Assembly (NCBI GenBank): GCA_964350605.1
Contig: CAYGKP010000047.1
Coordinates: forward strand, 1 to 14,359
Reading direction: 5' to 3'
Length of the DNA: 14,359 bases
From: CAYGKP01 sp964350605
GTDB taxonomy: Bacteria > Bacteroidota > Bacteroidia > Cytophagales > JAAEPT01
Part shown: in pieces, positions 5,724 through 11,263 of the stretch
Numbering within the stretch: position 1 is the stretch's first letter
How the letters are laid out: the number at the start of each line of letters is the position of its first letter
Made by a program: the position numbers and the translations under genes
The notes under the pieces: model-generated
Databases searched by the model: none
What the model saw: only the letters and a program-made list of their open reading frames with translations
What the model was told of the DNA's origin: nothing

Positions 5724-6155
5724 ATGGGATCGACTGCACTGACCGATTACTGCGAGATGTATGAGAAGAGCTGCGAGGCGCTCGGGCCCTTGTGCCCCTT
5801 CAGCCGCACCATGCTGATGATCGGTGGCAAATGGAAGACGCTTGTCCTCTTCGAAGTGGGGAATGGGCGCAACCGGTTCGGCATCCTGAGCCGCAACCTT
5901 CGGGGCATCACCAAAAAGATGCTGACCACCCAACTGCGCGAACTGGAGGAAGACGGCCTGCTGGACCGGGAGGTCTTCCCCGAAGTGCCGCCACGGGTCG
6001 AATACAGCCTGACCCCGCTGGGTCAATCGCTGTTGCCCATCCTTCAGCAGCTGGCCGATTGGGGCATCCAACACATCGACGAAGCCGAGCTAGCCCCCCG
6101 CCTGATTGAGCGGCTGTACAAAGGCAAAAAGAAGCCCGCTACCGCCGAAGCCTAG
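5724..6155 (+). CDS. HxlR-family winged-helix transcriptional regulator
   Basis: A 143-aa protein with the HxlR signature: C-P-F at residues 24-26, then M-x-x-I-G-G-K-W-K-T-L-V-L-F (30-43), R-F-x-x-L-x-R-x-L-x-G-I-T-K-K-M-L-T-x-Q-L-R-E-L-E-x-D-G-L-L (51-80, helix-turn-helix with recognition helix 62-75) and the wing V-P-P-R-V-E-Y-S-L-T-P-L-G (88-100). Family members bind DNA as dimers and usually control a neighbouring gene for an oxidoreductase or detoxifying enzyme, several of them through redox-active cysteines. Here cysteines 10, 17 and 24 are spaced by seven, and the last is at the family position. It is divergent from an SDR gene with a palindromic operator between. Start chosen at the ATG at 5724; an ATG at codon 12 is possible but would remove the first cysteine. 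Confidence 0.92.
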   Translation: MGSTALTDYCEMYEKSCEALGPLCPFSRTMLMIGGKWKTLVLFEVGNGRNRFGILSRNLRGITKKMLTTQLRELEEDGLLDREVFPEVPPRVEYSLTPLGQSLLPILQQLADWGIQHIDEAELAPRLIERLYKGKKKPATAEA

Positions 6156-6172
6156 TCCCGCACGATTCTTGG

Positions 6173-6180
6173 TACTTTGG
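6173..6180 (+). promoter_or_regulatory. Putative -7 box (TACTTTGG) of the WG-repeat gene
   Basis: TACTTTGG, close to TAnnTTTG, starts 17 nt after the end of the HxlR gene and ends 24 nt before the ATG at 6205. It suggests separate transcription from the regulator gene. Confidence 0.4.
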
Positions 6181-6204
6181 GGGGAACAACCTCTCCTCCG
6201 TCCC

Positions 6205-7242
6205 ATGAAACGTCTCGGTCTACTTCTTCTGTTCGCCGCCGCCAGCCTGGCTGCACACGCGCAATCGCTTTTTCCCTACAAAGTCGGCGACGTGTGGGGC
6301 TACATGGATGTGAAGGGCAAGTCGGTTGTCGATCCACAGTATTTGGCTGCCGGGGCCTTCGTCGCGGACCGCGCCTATGTGGTGACCACCGATCGTTTGG
6401 CTGGCTACATCGACGCAGCGGGGGGCCTGGTCATTGAACCTCAATATCAAGCGGCACTGCCGTTTGGCTCAGGCCTTGCCTCGGTCATGAAAGACCAACA
6501 GTGGCTGGTCATCGACAAAACCGGCAAGACAGTCCTCCCAGGACCGTACGCCGAGCCGCTGGAATTCCACGAGGGTCTTGCCCGCGTGAGGAAAGGCAAC
6601 CGCTGGGGCTTTGTGAACACCAAAAGCGAGCTGGTGATCCCCTACCAATTCGCGACGGCAGGCGACTTTTACGAAGGCCGTGCCTTGGTGCAAAACCAGG
6701 AGGATTATTACGGCTACATCGACAAGACGGGGAAAGTGGTGATCGACTTCAAGTATGCGTATGGCTTCGTGATGACCATGGGCGGCACGCCCTACTACTT
6801 TGAATCGAACTTCCACGATGGGGTGGCGACCGTGACCCTGCCCGCGGGCGGCATGCTGGCCATCGACCCGCAAGGGAAGGTGTTGCTCGGTAAGGATGCA
6901 GGCATCGCCGGGGACTACAGCGATGGCTTGATTCCCATTCTTACGGAAGGGAAATACGGCTTCGTCGACCTGAGCGGGAAAGTGGTCATTGAACCACAGT
7001 TTTTGGAGGCGGGCGACTTCTCGGAAGGCCTCGCCGCCGTGAAAGTGAAGGAGGAAAACGGCTGGGGCTTCATCAACAAGAAAGGCAAGCTGGTCGTGCC
7101 CGCACAGTTTCATGGCCCGACGCATGCCTTATTCAACCCCATCAAGTTTGAAGGCGGCCTGGCTCAGGTGATGCTGGACGAGAAGGTTTGGGCCTATGTC
7201 GACAAGAAGGGCCGGGTGGTCTGGCAAAAGCCCGCCAAGTAG
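6205..7242 (+). CDS. Secreted WG-repeat protein
   Basis: A 345-aa protein with a Sec signal peptide (positive start, hydrophobic core, A-H-A cleavage site after about residue 19; no lipobox). The rest is made of about nine WG repeats of 30-40 residues, each with the pattern [WY]-G-[YF]-[VI]-[DN]-x-x-G-K-x-V-[IV]-x-P-x-[YF] followed by an F-x-[ED]-G-L-A-x-V strand. Clear copies include V-W-G-Y-M-D-V-K-G-K, R-W-G-F-V-N, Y-Y-G-Y-I-D-K-T-G-K, K-Y-G-F-V-D-L-S-G-K, G-W-G-F-I-N-K-K-G-K and V-W-A-Y-V-D-K-K-G-R; two internal copies are degenerate. WG repeats are known in many Bacteroidota and Leptospira secreted proteins, probably as a protein-interaction platform; the molecular role is not established. 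Start at 6205 gives the signal peptide; the frame is open 33 codons upstream, inside the regulator gene. Confidence 0.9.
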   Translation: MKRLGLLLLFAAASLAAHAQSLFPYKVGDVWGYMDVKGKSVVDPQYLAAGAFVADRAYVVTTDRLAGYIDAAGGLVIEPQYQAALPFGSGLASVMKDQQWLVIDKTGKTVLPGPYAEPLEFHEGLARVRKGNRWGFVNTKSELVIPYQFATAGDFYEGRALVQNQEDYYGYIDKTGKVVIDFKYAYGFVMTMGGTPYYFESNFHDGVATVTLPAGGMLAIDPQGKVLLGKDAGIAGDYSDGLIPILTEGKYGFVDLSGKVVIEPQFLEAGDFSEGLAAVKVKEENGWGFINKKGKLVVPAQFHGPTHALFNPIKFEGGLAQVMLDEKVWAYVDKKGRVVWQKPAK

Positions 7243-7267
7243 CCGGGCTCGTTCTTACTACAATGCA

Positions 7268-7300
7268 TAAAAAAGGCCGCTCTTCTCGAGCGGCCTTTTC
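7268..7300. terminator. Bidirectional terminator between the WG-repeat gene and the lipoprotein array
   Basis: A perfect 12-bp stem (AAAAGGCCGCTC 7271-7282 with 7288-7299, 5-nt loop) ends in TTTT on the plus strand and in a longer T-run on the minus strand. It serves two convergent transcripts. Confidence 0.85.
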
Positions 7301-7319
7301 AATACGAGTGTGAGTTCCG

Positions 7320-7832
7320 CTATGGAACGCCTACGTAGGTCGGTCCGTCCGCATTAAACTGGTAGGTCGCTGTGAAGGGGATATCCTCTGCAATTGGGAT
7401 TGAAATGGATGACTTGATAGCAAAGCCTCCCGAGTAGACACCAGATACGGTAATTTCGCTTTCTGTCGAGAGACGAACTAGCACTAGCTCATCCACATTA
7501 GCGCCGCCAGTTAGGATGATGGTCGTGCCACTGAGCATCCAGGTGCCGCTGCCTCCGTTGAACAACGAAATGCAACAGCCGTACGAATCAGCCTCCCAGG
7601 TGCCGTCGGAATAGAAGACAATCTCTTCGGGCAAAGAAACCTCCGTCGTTTCATCTTCCTCCGTTGACTTGGTAAAGCCACCAAACGGGTCGCTGTCGAA
7701 AGTGGCTTCGCCTTCGTACCACGCGCCGATCATTCTACAGTTGTTGTCGCTACCGCTGCAATTGTCGTCGCTTTTTTTGCAGCCGGCAACCAGAAGAGGC
7801 AAGGCCAGTAAGGGGAGTAAGAGTTTTTTCAT
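7320..7832 (-). CDS. Lipocalin-like lipoprotein, array member 1 (divergent copy)
   Basis: A 170-aa lipoprotein with lipobox V-A-G-C (C18) followed by K-K-S-D-D, a pattern compatible with surface export in Bacteroidota. The body follows the lipocalin-like layout: an early tryptophan strand (G-A-W-Y), a hydrophilic variable loop, then a strand I-V-F-Y-S-D-G-T-W, G-T-W-x-L-S-G-x-x-I-x-L and a L-V-L-V-R-L-S strand. A cysteine pair after the lipidated one (C-S-G-S-D-N-N-C) matches C-N-G-L-D-N-G-C of the other array members, and Y-G-C-C replaces C-x-F-C. It is the last gene of the array in transcription order and the most different one together with member 6. TAGCTTA lies 25 nt before the start. 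Function unknown; ligand binding is only suggested by the fold pattern. Confidence 0.82.
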   Translation of the reverse strand: MKKLLLPLLALPLLVAGCKKSDDNCSGSDNNCRMIGAWYEGEATFDSDPFGGFTKSTEEDETTEVSLPEEIVFYSDGTWEADSYGCCISLFNGGSGTWMLSGTTIILTGGANVDELVLVRLSTESEITVSGVYSGGFAIKSSISIPIAEDIPFTATYQFNADGPTYVGVP

Positions 7833-7857
7833 GGGAATGATGCTTGGTTTGAATCAG

Positions 7858-7864
7858 TAAGCTA
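7858..7864 (-). promoter_or_regulatory. Putative -7 box (TAGCTTA on minus strand) of array member 1
   Basis: TAGCTTA lies 25 nt before the ATG at 7832 and directly follows the terminator of member 2. Members 2-5 have related boxes 22-24 nt before their ATG. Confidence 0.5.
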
Positions 7865-7875
7865 CGCCATTTGGC

Positions 7876-7917
7876 ACAAAAAGAAACCCGCCCCCATCAA
7901 ACGATGAGGGCGGGTTT
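7876..7917 (-). terminator. Terminator of array member 2
   Basis: The stem pairs 7884-7893 and 7895-7898 with 7903-7906 and 7908-7917 around an AAAC loop, one internal mismatch, followed on the minus strand by TTTCTTTTT. The same hairpin recurs after members 3, 4 and 5. Confidence 0.8.
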
Positions 7918-7940
7918 GCTGTCAATAATGAGAGCTTAAA

Positions 7941-8441
7941 CTAGTCGGGTACCTCAGTTGGGCCGTCCTTTTTCAGCGTGTAATAGAAGGTGGCTGTGCC
8001 ATCGCACTCACGCGGCCGTAGTGTGCTTTTGCTGACAAAACCACAATACGAATCGTCCCTAAAGATCAACTCGGTAGCAGTAATCGCAACCAACGTATAG
8101 GTCTCGTCGCCGCCATCCAGGATGATCTGGTCGCCGTCGAGCACCCAAGTGCCATCGTTACTACAGAATTCGCACTGGCCAATCGTTGGCGGGACCACTT
8201 GCGCCTCGTAGGTGCCGTCCGAATAGAAGGTGACTTCGTCAAACAGGTTTTGCTCATTAGTCACCGTTTCGGTGCTTTTGATTGGGAAGGAACCCTCCTC
8301 GTATTCGTAAACGACTTTGTTTCCGCTCCAGGTGGCCGACATCCGGCAGCCATTGTCGAGTCCGTTACACTCATCGGTGTCTTTGGTACAACCGGCCAAT
8401 ACCATCGGGGCGGCCAGAAGCAATGCGTAAAGCTTTTTCAT
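7941..8441 (-). CDS. Lipocalin-like lipoprotein, array member 2
   Basis: A 166-aa lipoprotein with lipobox L-A-G-C (C18). The mature protein begins C-T-K-D-T-D-E-C-N-G-L-D-N-G-C, then W-S-G-N-K-V-V-Y-E-Y-E, a variable loop, K-S-T-E-T-V, D-E-V-T-F-Y-S-D-G-T-Y, a second variable loop with C-E-F-C, G-T-W-V-L-D-G-D-Q-I-I-L-D-G, a Y-T-L-V strand and the end Y-Y-T-L-K-K-D-G-P-T. This order of strands (W start, F-x-x-D-G-T-Y, G-T-W-x-L-x-G-D, Y-T-L-V-x-[IL]-T) is the pattern of lipocalin-like domains in Bacteroidota lipoproteins. Its centre resembles member 5 (V-P-P-T, C-E-F-C, G-G-D-E-T-Y), but its first 107 bases are identical to those of member 3. The frame is open 28 codons upstream, but that part is the translated terminator and promoter, so the ATG at 8441 is preferred. 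Function unknown. Confidence 0.86.
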   Translation of the reverse strand: MKKLYALLLAAPMVLAGCTKDTDECNGLDNGCRMSATWSGNKVVYEYEEGSFPIKSTETVTNEQNLFDEVTFYSDGTYEAQVVPPTIGQCEFCSNDGTWVLDGDQIILDGGDETYTLVAITATELIFRDDSYCGFVSKSTLRPRECDGTATFYYTLKKDGPTEVPD

Positions 8442-8464
8442 AAATAGGGTTTGATTTAAGTCCT

Positions 8465-8471
8465 TAAGATA
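8465..8471 (-). promoter_or_regulatory. Putative -7 box (TATCTTA on minus strand) of array member 2
   Basis: TATCTTA lies 23 nt before the ATG at 8441. Only GTGGCG separates it from the nine-T run of the preceding terminator. Confidence 0.5.
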
Positions 8472-8477
8472 CGCCAC

Positions 8478-8516
8478 AAAAAAAAACCCGCCCCCATCAA
8501 ACGATGAGGGCGGGTT
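8478..8516 (-). terminator. Terminator of array member 3
   Basis: Stem of 8485-8493 and 8495-8498 with 8503-8506 and 8508-8516, AAAC loop, followed on the minus strand by nine T. It is part of the exact 296-bp repeat. Confidence 0.83.
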
Positions 8517-8537
8517 CTCATTCATTGATGGGTCGCG

Positions 8538-9038
8538 CTAGAACCCCACGGTTGGCCCGTCTTCTTTCAGCGTGTAGTAGTAGGTCGCCGTGCCGGTGCA
8601 TTCGATCTCCATGGCATCGCCGGTAGCCTTGCGGGGACCGCCGCCACAGTGGGATTCGTCACGAAGAATCAACTCGCTGGCCGTAAGGGTCACCAACGTA
8701 TAGGTTTCACCGTCAATGATCACTTGATCTCCGCTGAGCGACCAGGTGCCGTCATCGCCACAGAACAGGCAACCACCTCTCGAAAAAATGCTTGATTCGT
8801 ACGTGCCGTCCGTGTAGAAGGTCACCTCGTCGATCAAATTGTCCTCTTGAGTGACGGTTTCGGTGCTCTTCGAGATGGAAACAAGTTCTACCTCCTCGTA
8901 CTCATAGACAACTTTGTTGCCCGTCCAGGTAGCCGACATCCGGCAGCCATTGTCGAGTCCGTTACACTCATCGGTGTCTTTGGTACAACCGGCCAATACC
9001 ATCGGGGCGGCCAGAAGCAATGCGTAAAGCTTTTTCAT
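8538..9038 (-). CDS. Lipocalin-like lipoprotein, array member 3 (mosaic)
   Basis: A 166-aa paralogue with lipobox L-A-G-C (C18) and the same framework: C-N-G-L-D-N-G-C, W-T-G-N-K-V-V-Y-E-Y-E, a loop unique to this copy, K-S-T-E-T-V, D-E-V-T-F-Y-T-D-G-T-Y, C-L-F-C, G-T-W-S-L-S-G-D-Q and Y-Y-T-L-K-E-D-G-P-T-V-G-F. It looks like a mosaic: the first 107 bases and the upstream spacer are identical to those of member 2, while its last 93 bases are identical to those of member 4, and the middle is closest to member 4 in protein. Cysteines: C25 and C32 after the lipidated one, the C-x-F-C pair, and a pair around the R-K-A-T-G-D loop. The true start is the ATG at 9038, not the in-frame ATG 28 codons upstream, which lies beyond the terminator hairpin. 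Ligand and function unknown. Confidence 0.86.
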   Translation of the reverse strand: MKKLYALLLAAPMVLAGCTKDTDECNGLDNGCRMSATWTGNKVVYEYEEVELVSISKSTETVTQEDNLIDEVTFYTDGTYESSIFSRGGCLFCGDDGTWSLSGDQVIIDGETYTLVTLTASELILRDESHCGGGPRKATGDAMEIECTGTATYYYTLKEDGPTVGF

Positions 9039-9061
9039 AAATAGGGTTTGATTTAAGTCCT

Positions 9062-9068
9062 TAAGATA
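9062..9068 (-). promoter_or_regulatory. Putative -7 box (TATCTTA on minus strand) of array member 3
   Basis: Exact copy of the box of member 2, again 23 nt before the ATG (9038) and next to the terminator T-run. Confidence 0.5.
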
Positions 9069-9074
9069 CGCCAC

Positions 9075-9113
9075 AAAAAAAAACCCGCCCCCATCAAACG
9101 ATGAGGGCGGGTT
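9075..9113 (-). terminator. Terminator of array member 4
   Basis: Exact copy of the hairpin at 8478-8516, with nine T on the minus strand. Confidence 0.83.
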
Positions 9114-9134
9114 CTCATTCATTGATGGGTCGCG

Positions 9135-9635
9135 CTAGAACCCCACGGTTGGCCCGTCTTCTTTCAGCGTGTAGTAGTAGGTCGCCGTGCCGGTGCATTC
9201 GATCTCCATGGCATCGCCGGTAGCCTTCCGACCACGACGGCCGCAGAACGATTCGTCACGAAGTACCAGCTCTGTCGCCGTGAGGGCAACCAACGTGTAG
9301 GTGTCGCCGTCGAATGTCACTTGGTCGCCACTGAGGGACCACGAGCCGTCGTCGCCACAGAACAAGCAGTCGCCGTCGAAGGGATAGGAAGACTCGTAGG
9401 TGCCGTCGGTAAAGAAGGTCACCTCGTCGCCCAACTGGGCTTCGTCCATCACCGTTTCGGTGCTCTTATCAGCGATAAGAAACTTGAAATCTTCGTACTC
9501 AAAGATAACCTTGTTGCCCGACCAGGTCGCACTCATGCGACAGCCTTTGTCAAGGCCGTTACACTCGTCAGAGTCTTTGGTGCAACCGGCCAGCACAAGG
9601 GGTGCAGCCAGAAGCAATGCGTAAAGCTTTTTCAT
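9135..9635 (-). CDS. Lipocalin-like lipoprotein, array member 4
   Basis: A 166-aa paralogue with lipobox L-A-G-C (C18), then C-T-K-D-S-D-E-C-N-G-L-D-K-G-C. Framework strands are W-S-G-N-K-V-I-F-E-Y-E, D-E-V-T-F-F-T-D-G-T-Y, G-S-W-S-L-S-G-D-Q-V and Y-T-L-V-A-L-T-A-T-E-L-V-L-R. Variable segments are D-F-K-F-L-I-A-D after the first strand, S-S-Y-P-F-D-G-D before C-L-F-C, and G-R-R-G before R-K-A-T-G-D. The last 31 residues equal those of member 3, with identical DNA. Its upstream spacer is longer than in members 2 and 3 (about 70 nt between promoter box and the terminator of member 5). Periplasmic or surface-exposed lipoprotein by its lipobox; molecular role unknown. Confidence 0.86.
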   Translation of the reverse strand: MKKLYALLLAAPLVLAGCTKDSDECNGLDKGCRMSATWSGNKVIFEYEDFKFLIADKSTETVMDEAQLGDEVTFFTDGTYESSYPFDGDCLFCGDDGSWSLSGDQVTFDGDTYTLVALTATELVLRDESFCGRRGRKATGDAMEIECTGTATYYYTLKEDGPTVGF

Positions 9636-9657
9636 TTTTATGGGTTGAGTTGAATCT

Positions 9658-9665
9658 TAAACATA
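9658..9665 (-). promoter_or_regulatory. Putative -7 box (TATGTTTA on minus strand) of array member 4
   Basis: TATGTTTA fits TAnnTTTG except for the last base and lies 22 nt before the ATG at 9635, in register with the boxes of the other members. Confidence 0.45.
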
Positions 9666-9737
9666 GCCCCAGCAGTCCAGAGTCGCACCAAAACCCGGAA
9701 ATGTTGTAGGCAATTCTCCTATTGGTCCTGTTTGGAT

Positions 9738-9774
9738 AAAAAAACCCGCCCCCATCAAACGACGAGGGCGGATT
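9738..9774 (-). terminator. Degenerate terminator of array member 5
   Basis: Same hairpin design as after members 2-4, but with mismatches in the upper and lower stem (GACG in place of GATG; GGATT in place of GGGTT). Seven T follow on the minus strand. Confidence 0.65.
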
Positions 9775-9795
9775 CTGCTTTGGGTTGGGGGGAAA

Positions 9796-10293
9796 CTAGT
9801 CAGGGACTACTTCGCTTGGCCCGTCCTTTTTCAGGGTGTAGTAGAAAGTCCCTGTGCCACTGCATTCGAAGGTTTCAGTAGTCTTGGCTTCTCCACCGCA
9901 GTAGGAATCGTCACGGAAAATCAATTCCGAGGCTGTGATCTGGACAAGCGTGTAGGTTTCGTCTCCACCGTCCAGAATCAACTGGTCGCCGTCGAGTACC
10001 CAGGTACCATCGCTGCCACAGAATTCACAAGTGCCGCTGGTTGGCGGGATAATTTGTGATTCGTAGGTGCCGTCCGAATAGAAGGTAATCTCGTCAAACA
10101 AGTTTTGCTCTTCGGTCACCGTTTCGGTGCTTTTAAACCGCTCGCGTCCCTCGTATTCGGAGACGACTTTGTTGCCACTCCAGGTGGCCGACATGCGGCA
10201 TTCGTTATCCAGTCCGTTGCACTCGTCAGAGTCTTTGGTGCAACCAGCCAGGACCAATGGGGCCGCCAGAAGCAATGCGTAAAGCTTTTTCAT
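9796..10293 (-). CDS. Lipocalin-like lipoprotein, array member 5
   Basis: A 165-aa paralogue with lipobox L-A-G-C (C18) and C-T-K-D-S-D-E-C-N-G-L-D-N-E-C. Its framework is as in members 2-4: W-S-G-N-K-V-V-S-E-Y-E, K-S-T-E-T-V, D-E-I-T-F-Y-S-D-G-T-Y, C-E-F-C, G-T-W-V-L-D-G-D-Q-L-I-L-D-G-G-D-E-T-Y and the end Y-Y-T-L-K-K-D-G-P-S-E-V-V-P-D. In its centre and C-terminus it is closest to member 2 although members 3 and 4 lie between, which argues that the array has been reshuffled or that two subtypes were amplified as a pair. Its own TACCTTA box lies 24 nt upstream of the ATG. Role unknown. Confidence 0.86.
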   Translation of the reverse strand: MKKLYALLLAAPLVLAGCTKDSDECNGLDNECRMSATWSGNKVVSEYEGRERFKSTETVTEEQNLFDEITFYSDGTYESQIIPPTSGTCEFCGSDGTWVLDGDQLILDGGDETYTLVQITASELIFRDDSYCGGEAKTTETFECSGTGTFYYTLKKDGPSEVVPD

Positions 10294-10317
10294 ACGTATG
10301 GTTTGATGTGAAGCCTT

Positions 10318-10324
10318 TAAGGTA
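10318..10324 (-). promoter_or_regulatory. Putative -7 box (TACCTTA on minus strand) of array member 5
   Basis: TACCTTA lies 24 nt before the ATG at 10293, just downstream of the terminator of member 6. Confidence 0.48.
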
Positions 10325-10333
10325 GGGCTTTTG

Positions 10334-10371
10334 CAAAAAAACCCACCCTCATCGCTTGATGAGGTTGGGTT
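10334..10371 (-). terminator. Terminator of array member 6
   Basis: A 14-bp stem (10340-10353 with 10358-10371, one mismatch, GCTT loop), followed on the minus strand by seven T. The sequence differs from the shared hairpin of members 2-5 in loop and lower stem. Confidence 0.83.
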
Positions 10372-10400
10372 AATCCTGGCCGAGATTCGGCCTGTGTCTG

Positions 10401-10856
10401 CTACTGTTTCAAGTAGAACAATCGGTACTGGGGACAGTCGCCAAAGGCAGTTGTGCCCGTCGACTTTTTGCCGCTACTACAGTCCTCAAAATTCAGGTAC
10501 ATGTTCTCCCCAACGAATTCCACGTAGATGTTCTCGAAGTCTGGCCCGCTAACTCCAGTGATGTTCACCTCGTTGCCATCAAGCTCCCAGGTGCCGCTCG
10601 ACGCACTGAAGACGCAAGATGTGCCGGAGCGAGTCCATGTGCCGTCGGAAGAGAAGGTGACCAGGTCGGAAGGAATCGAGCATTCGGAAAAGGATTCCCA
10701 GCTATCTCCATCCCATTCTTCCATGTTGGAAAGTTCCCAGGTGGCAACGAGTGATTGGTCACAGTCTTCGCTTAGGCCCGTACAGCTTCCCTCTTTCTTA
10801 CAACCCGCAAACAGGAGGGGAAGTGCCAAGGCTGGCAGGAGTAGATATTTTTTCAT
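10401..10856 (-). CDS. Lipocalin-like lipoprotein, array member 6 (divergent copy)
   Basis: A 151-aa lipoprotein, the first gene of the array in transcription order. Lipobox F-A-G-C (C19) is followed by K-K-E-G-S-C-T-G-L-S-E-D-C, which matches the C-N-G-L-x-x-x-C pair of the other members. Strands V-A-T-W-E-L, L-V-T-F-S-S-D-G-T-W and S-G-T-W-E-L-D-G-N-E-V-N-I give the lipocalin-like pattern; the central cysteines are shifted and the C-terminal part is shorter and ends in Y-R-L-F-Y-L-K. It is closer to the general Bacteroidota lipocalin-like lipoproteins than to the tight cluster of members 2-5. Start taken at the ATG at 10856, which gives the signal peptide; the frame is open 26 codons upstream. 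No convincing promoter box was found at the usual distance. Function unknown. Confidence 0.83.
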   Translation of the reverse strand: MKKYLLLPALALPLLFAGCKKEGSCTGLSEDCDQSLVATWELSNMEEWDGDSWESFSECSIPSDLVTFSSDGTWTRSGTSCVFSASSGTWELDGNEVNITGVSGPDFENIYVEFVGENMYLNFEDCSSGKKSTGTTAFGDCPQYRLFYLKQ

Positions 10857-10919
10857 GATCAAAATGCTAGGTGTGATTGATTGTTTGGCCCCCATAATAG
10901 GGGATTCTCGCAACCGGAC

Positions 10920-10949
10920 AAAAAAAGCCCCCATCTCTCGATGGGGGCT
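10920..10949 (-). terminator. Terminator of tRNA-Leu
   Basis: A perfect 10-bp stem (AGCCCCCATC 10926-10935 with 10940-10949, TCTC loop), followed on the minus strand by seven T, lies 13 nt after the tRNA end. Confidence 0.85.
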
Positions 10950-10962
10950 GATTCGCTACTTG

Positions 10963-11048
10963 TACCAGGAGCGGGGGTCGAACCCGCACGGCCCGCAAGG
11001 GCCAAGGGATTTTAAGTCCCTCGTGTCTACCAATTCCACCATCCCGGC
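10963..11048 (-). tRNA. tRNA-Leu (anticodon UAA)
   Basis: An 86-nt cloverleaf on the minus strand: acceptor GCCGGGA with TCCTGGT, a D-arm with GGTAGACA, anticodon stem AGGGA/TCCCT around loop CTTAAAA (anticodon TAA), a long class II variable arm (GGCCC-TTGC-GGGCC) and T-arm GCGGG-TTCGACC-CCCGC. The long variable arm and the anticodon agree on leucine. The CCA end is not encoded: A is followed by CAAG. Confidence 0.96.
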
Positions 11049-11056
11049 AGGGCCCA

Positions 11057-11064
11057 CAAAGATA
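11057..11064 (-). promoter_or_regulatory. -7 box (TATCTTTG on minus strand) of tRNA-Leu
   Basis: A perfect TAnnTTTG box lies 8 nt before the tRNA 5' end, so the leader would be almost absent. It follows the tRNA-Gly terminator T-run by 6-7 nt. Confidence 0.65.
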
Positions 11065-11070
11065 GGCCAA

Positions 11071-11101
11071 CAAAAAAACCCTCCGGCAAGGCCGAAGGGT
11101 T
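11071..11101 (-). terminator. Terminator of tRNA-Gly
   Basis: An 11-bp stem (11077-11087 with 11091-11101, one wobble pair, 3-nt loop), then seven T on the minus strand. It separates the two tRNA genes into independent units. Confidence 0.8.
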
Positions 11102-11103
11102 CT

Positions 11104-11179
<76 letters not shown>

Positions 11180-11218
11180 AAATCCATCCTGACACCCAAG
11201 GGTGCCCGAAAGGGAGGA

Positions 11219-11226
11219 CAAAGATA
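11219..11226 (-). promoter_or_regulatory. -7 box (TATCTTTG on minus strand) of tRNA-Gly
   Basis: A perfect TAnnTTTG element 39 nt before the tRNA start. A TTG about 22 nt further upstream may serve as the -33 element. Confidence 0.6.
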
Positions 11227-11263
11227 GGCAGACTGGGAAAAAACTCCACAAGCCATCGAACAT

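Larger units (their letters stand above)
8335..8630. repeat. 296-bp exact direct repeat, copy 1
   Basis: Read base by base, this block is identical to 8932-9227. It holds the first 107 bases of array member 2, its promoter, the terminator of member 3 and the last 93 bases of member 3. The sequence differs immediately outside both ends (position 8334 G against A; 8631 G against C). Confidence 0.93.
8932..9227. repeat. 296-bp exact direct repeat, copy 2
   Basis: Identical to 8335-8630 at an offset of 597 bp, which is a whole number of codons. It holds the first 107 bases of member 3, its promoter, the terminator of member 4 and the last 93 bases of member 4. Confidence 0.93.

Noticed and set aside
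8442..8525. N-terminal extension of array members 2 and 3 (also 9039-9122) starting at an upstream ATG
   Set aside because: The extra 28 residues are the translation of the terminator and promoter and would move the signal peptide inside the protein.
7878..10371. Regularly spaced identical hairpins resembling a repeat array or CRISPR
   Set aside because: Spacing is about 600 bp with genes between. They are terminators copied along with the lipoprotein genes; no short repeat-spacer pattern and no cas genes.
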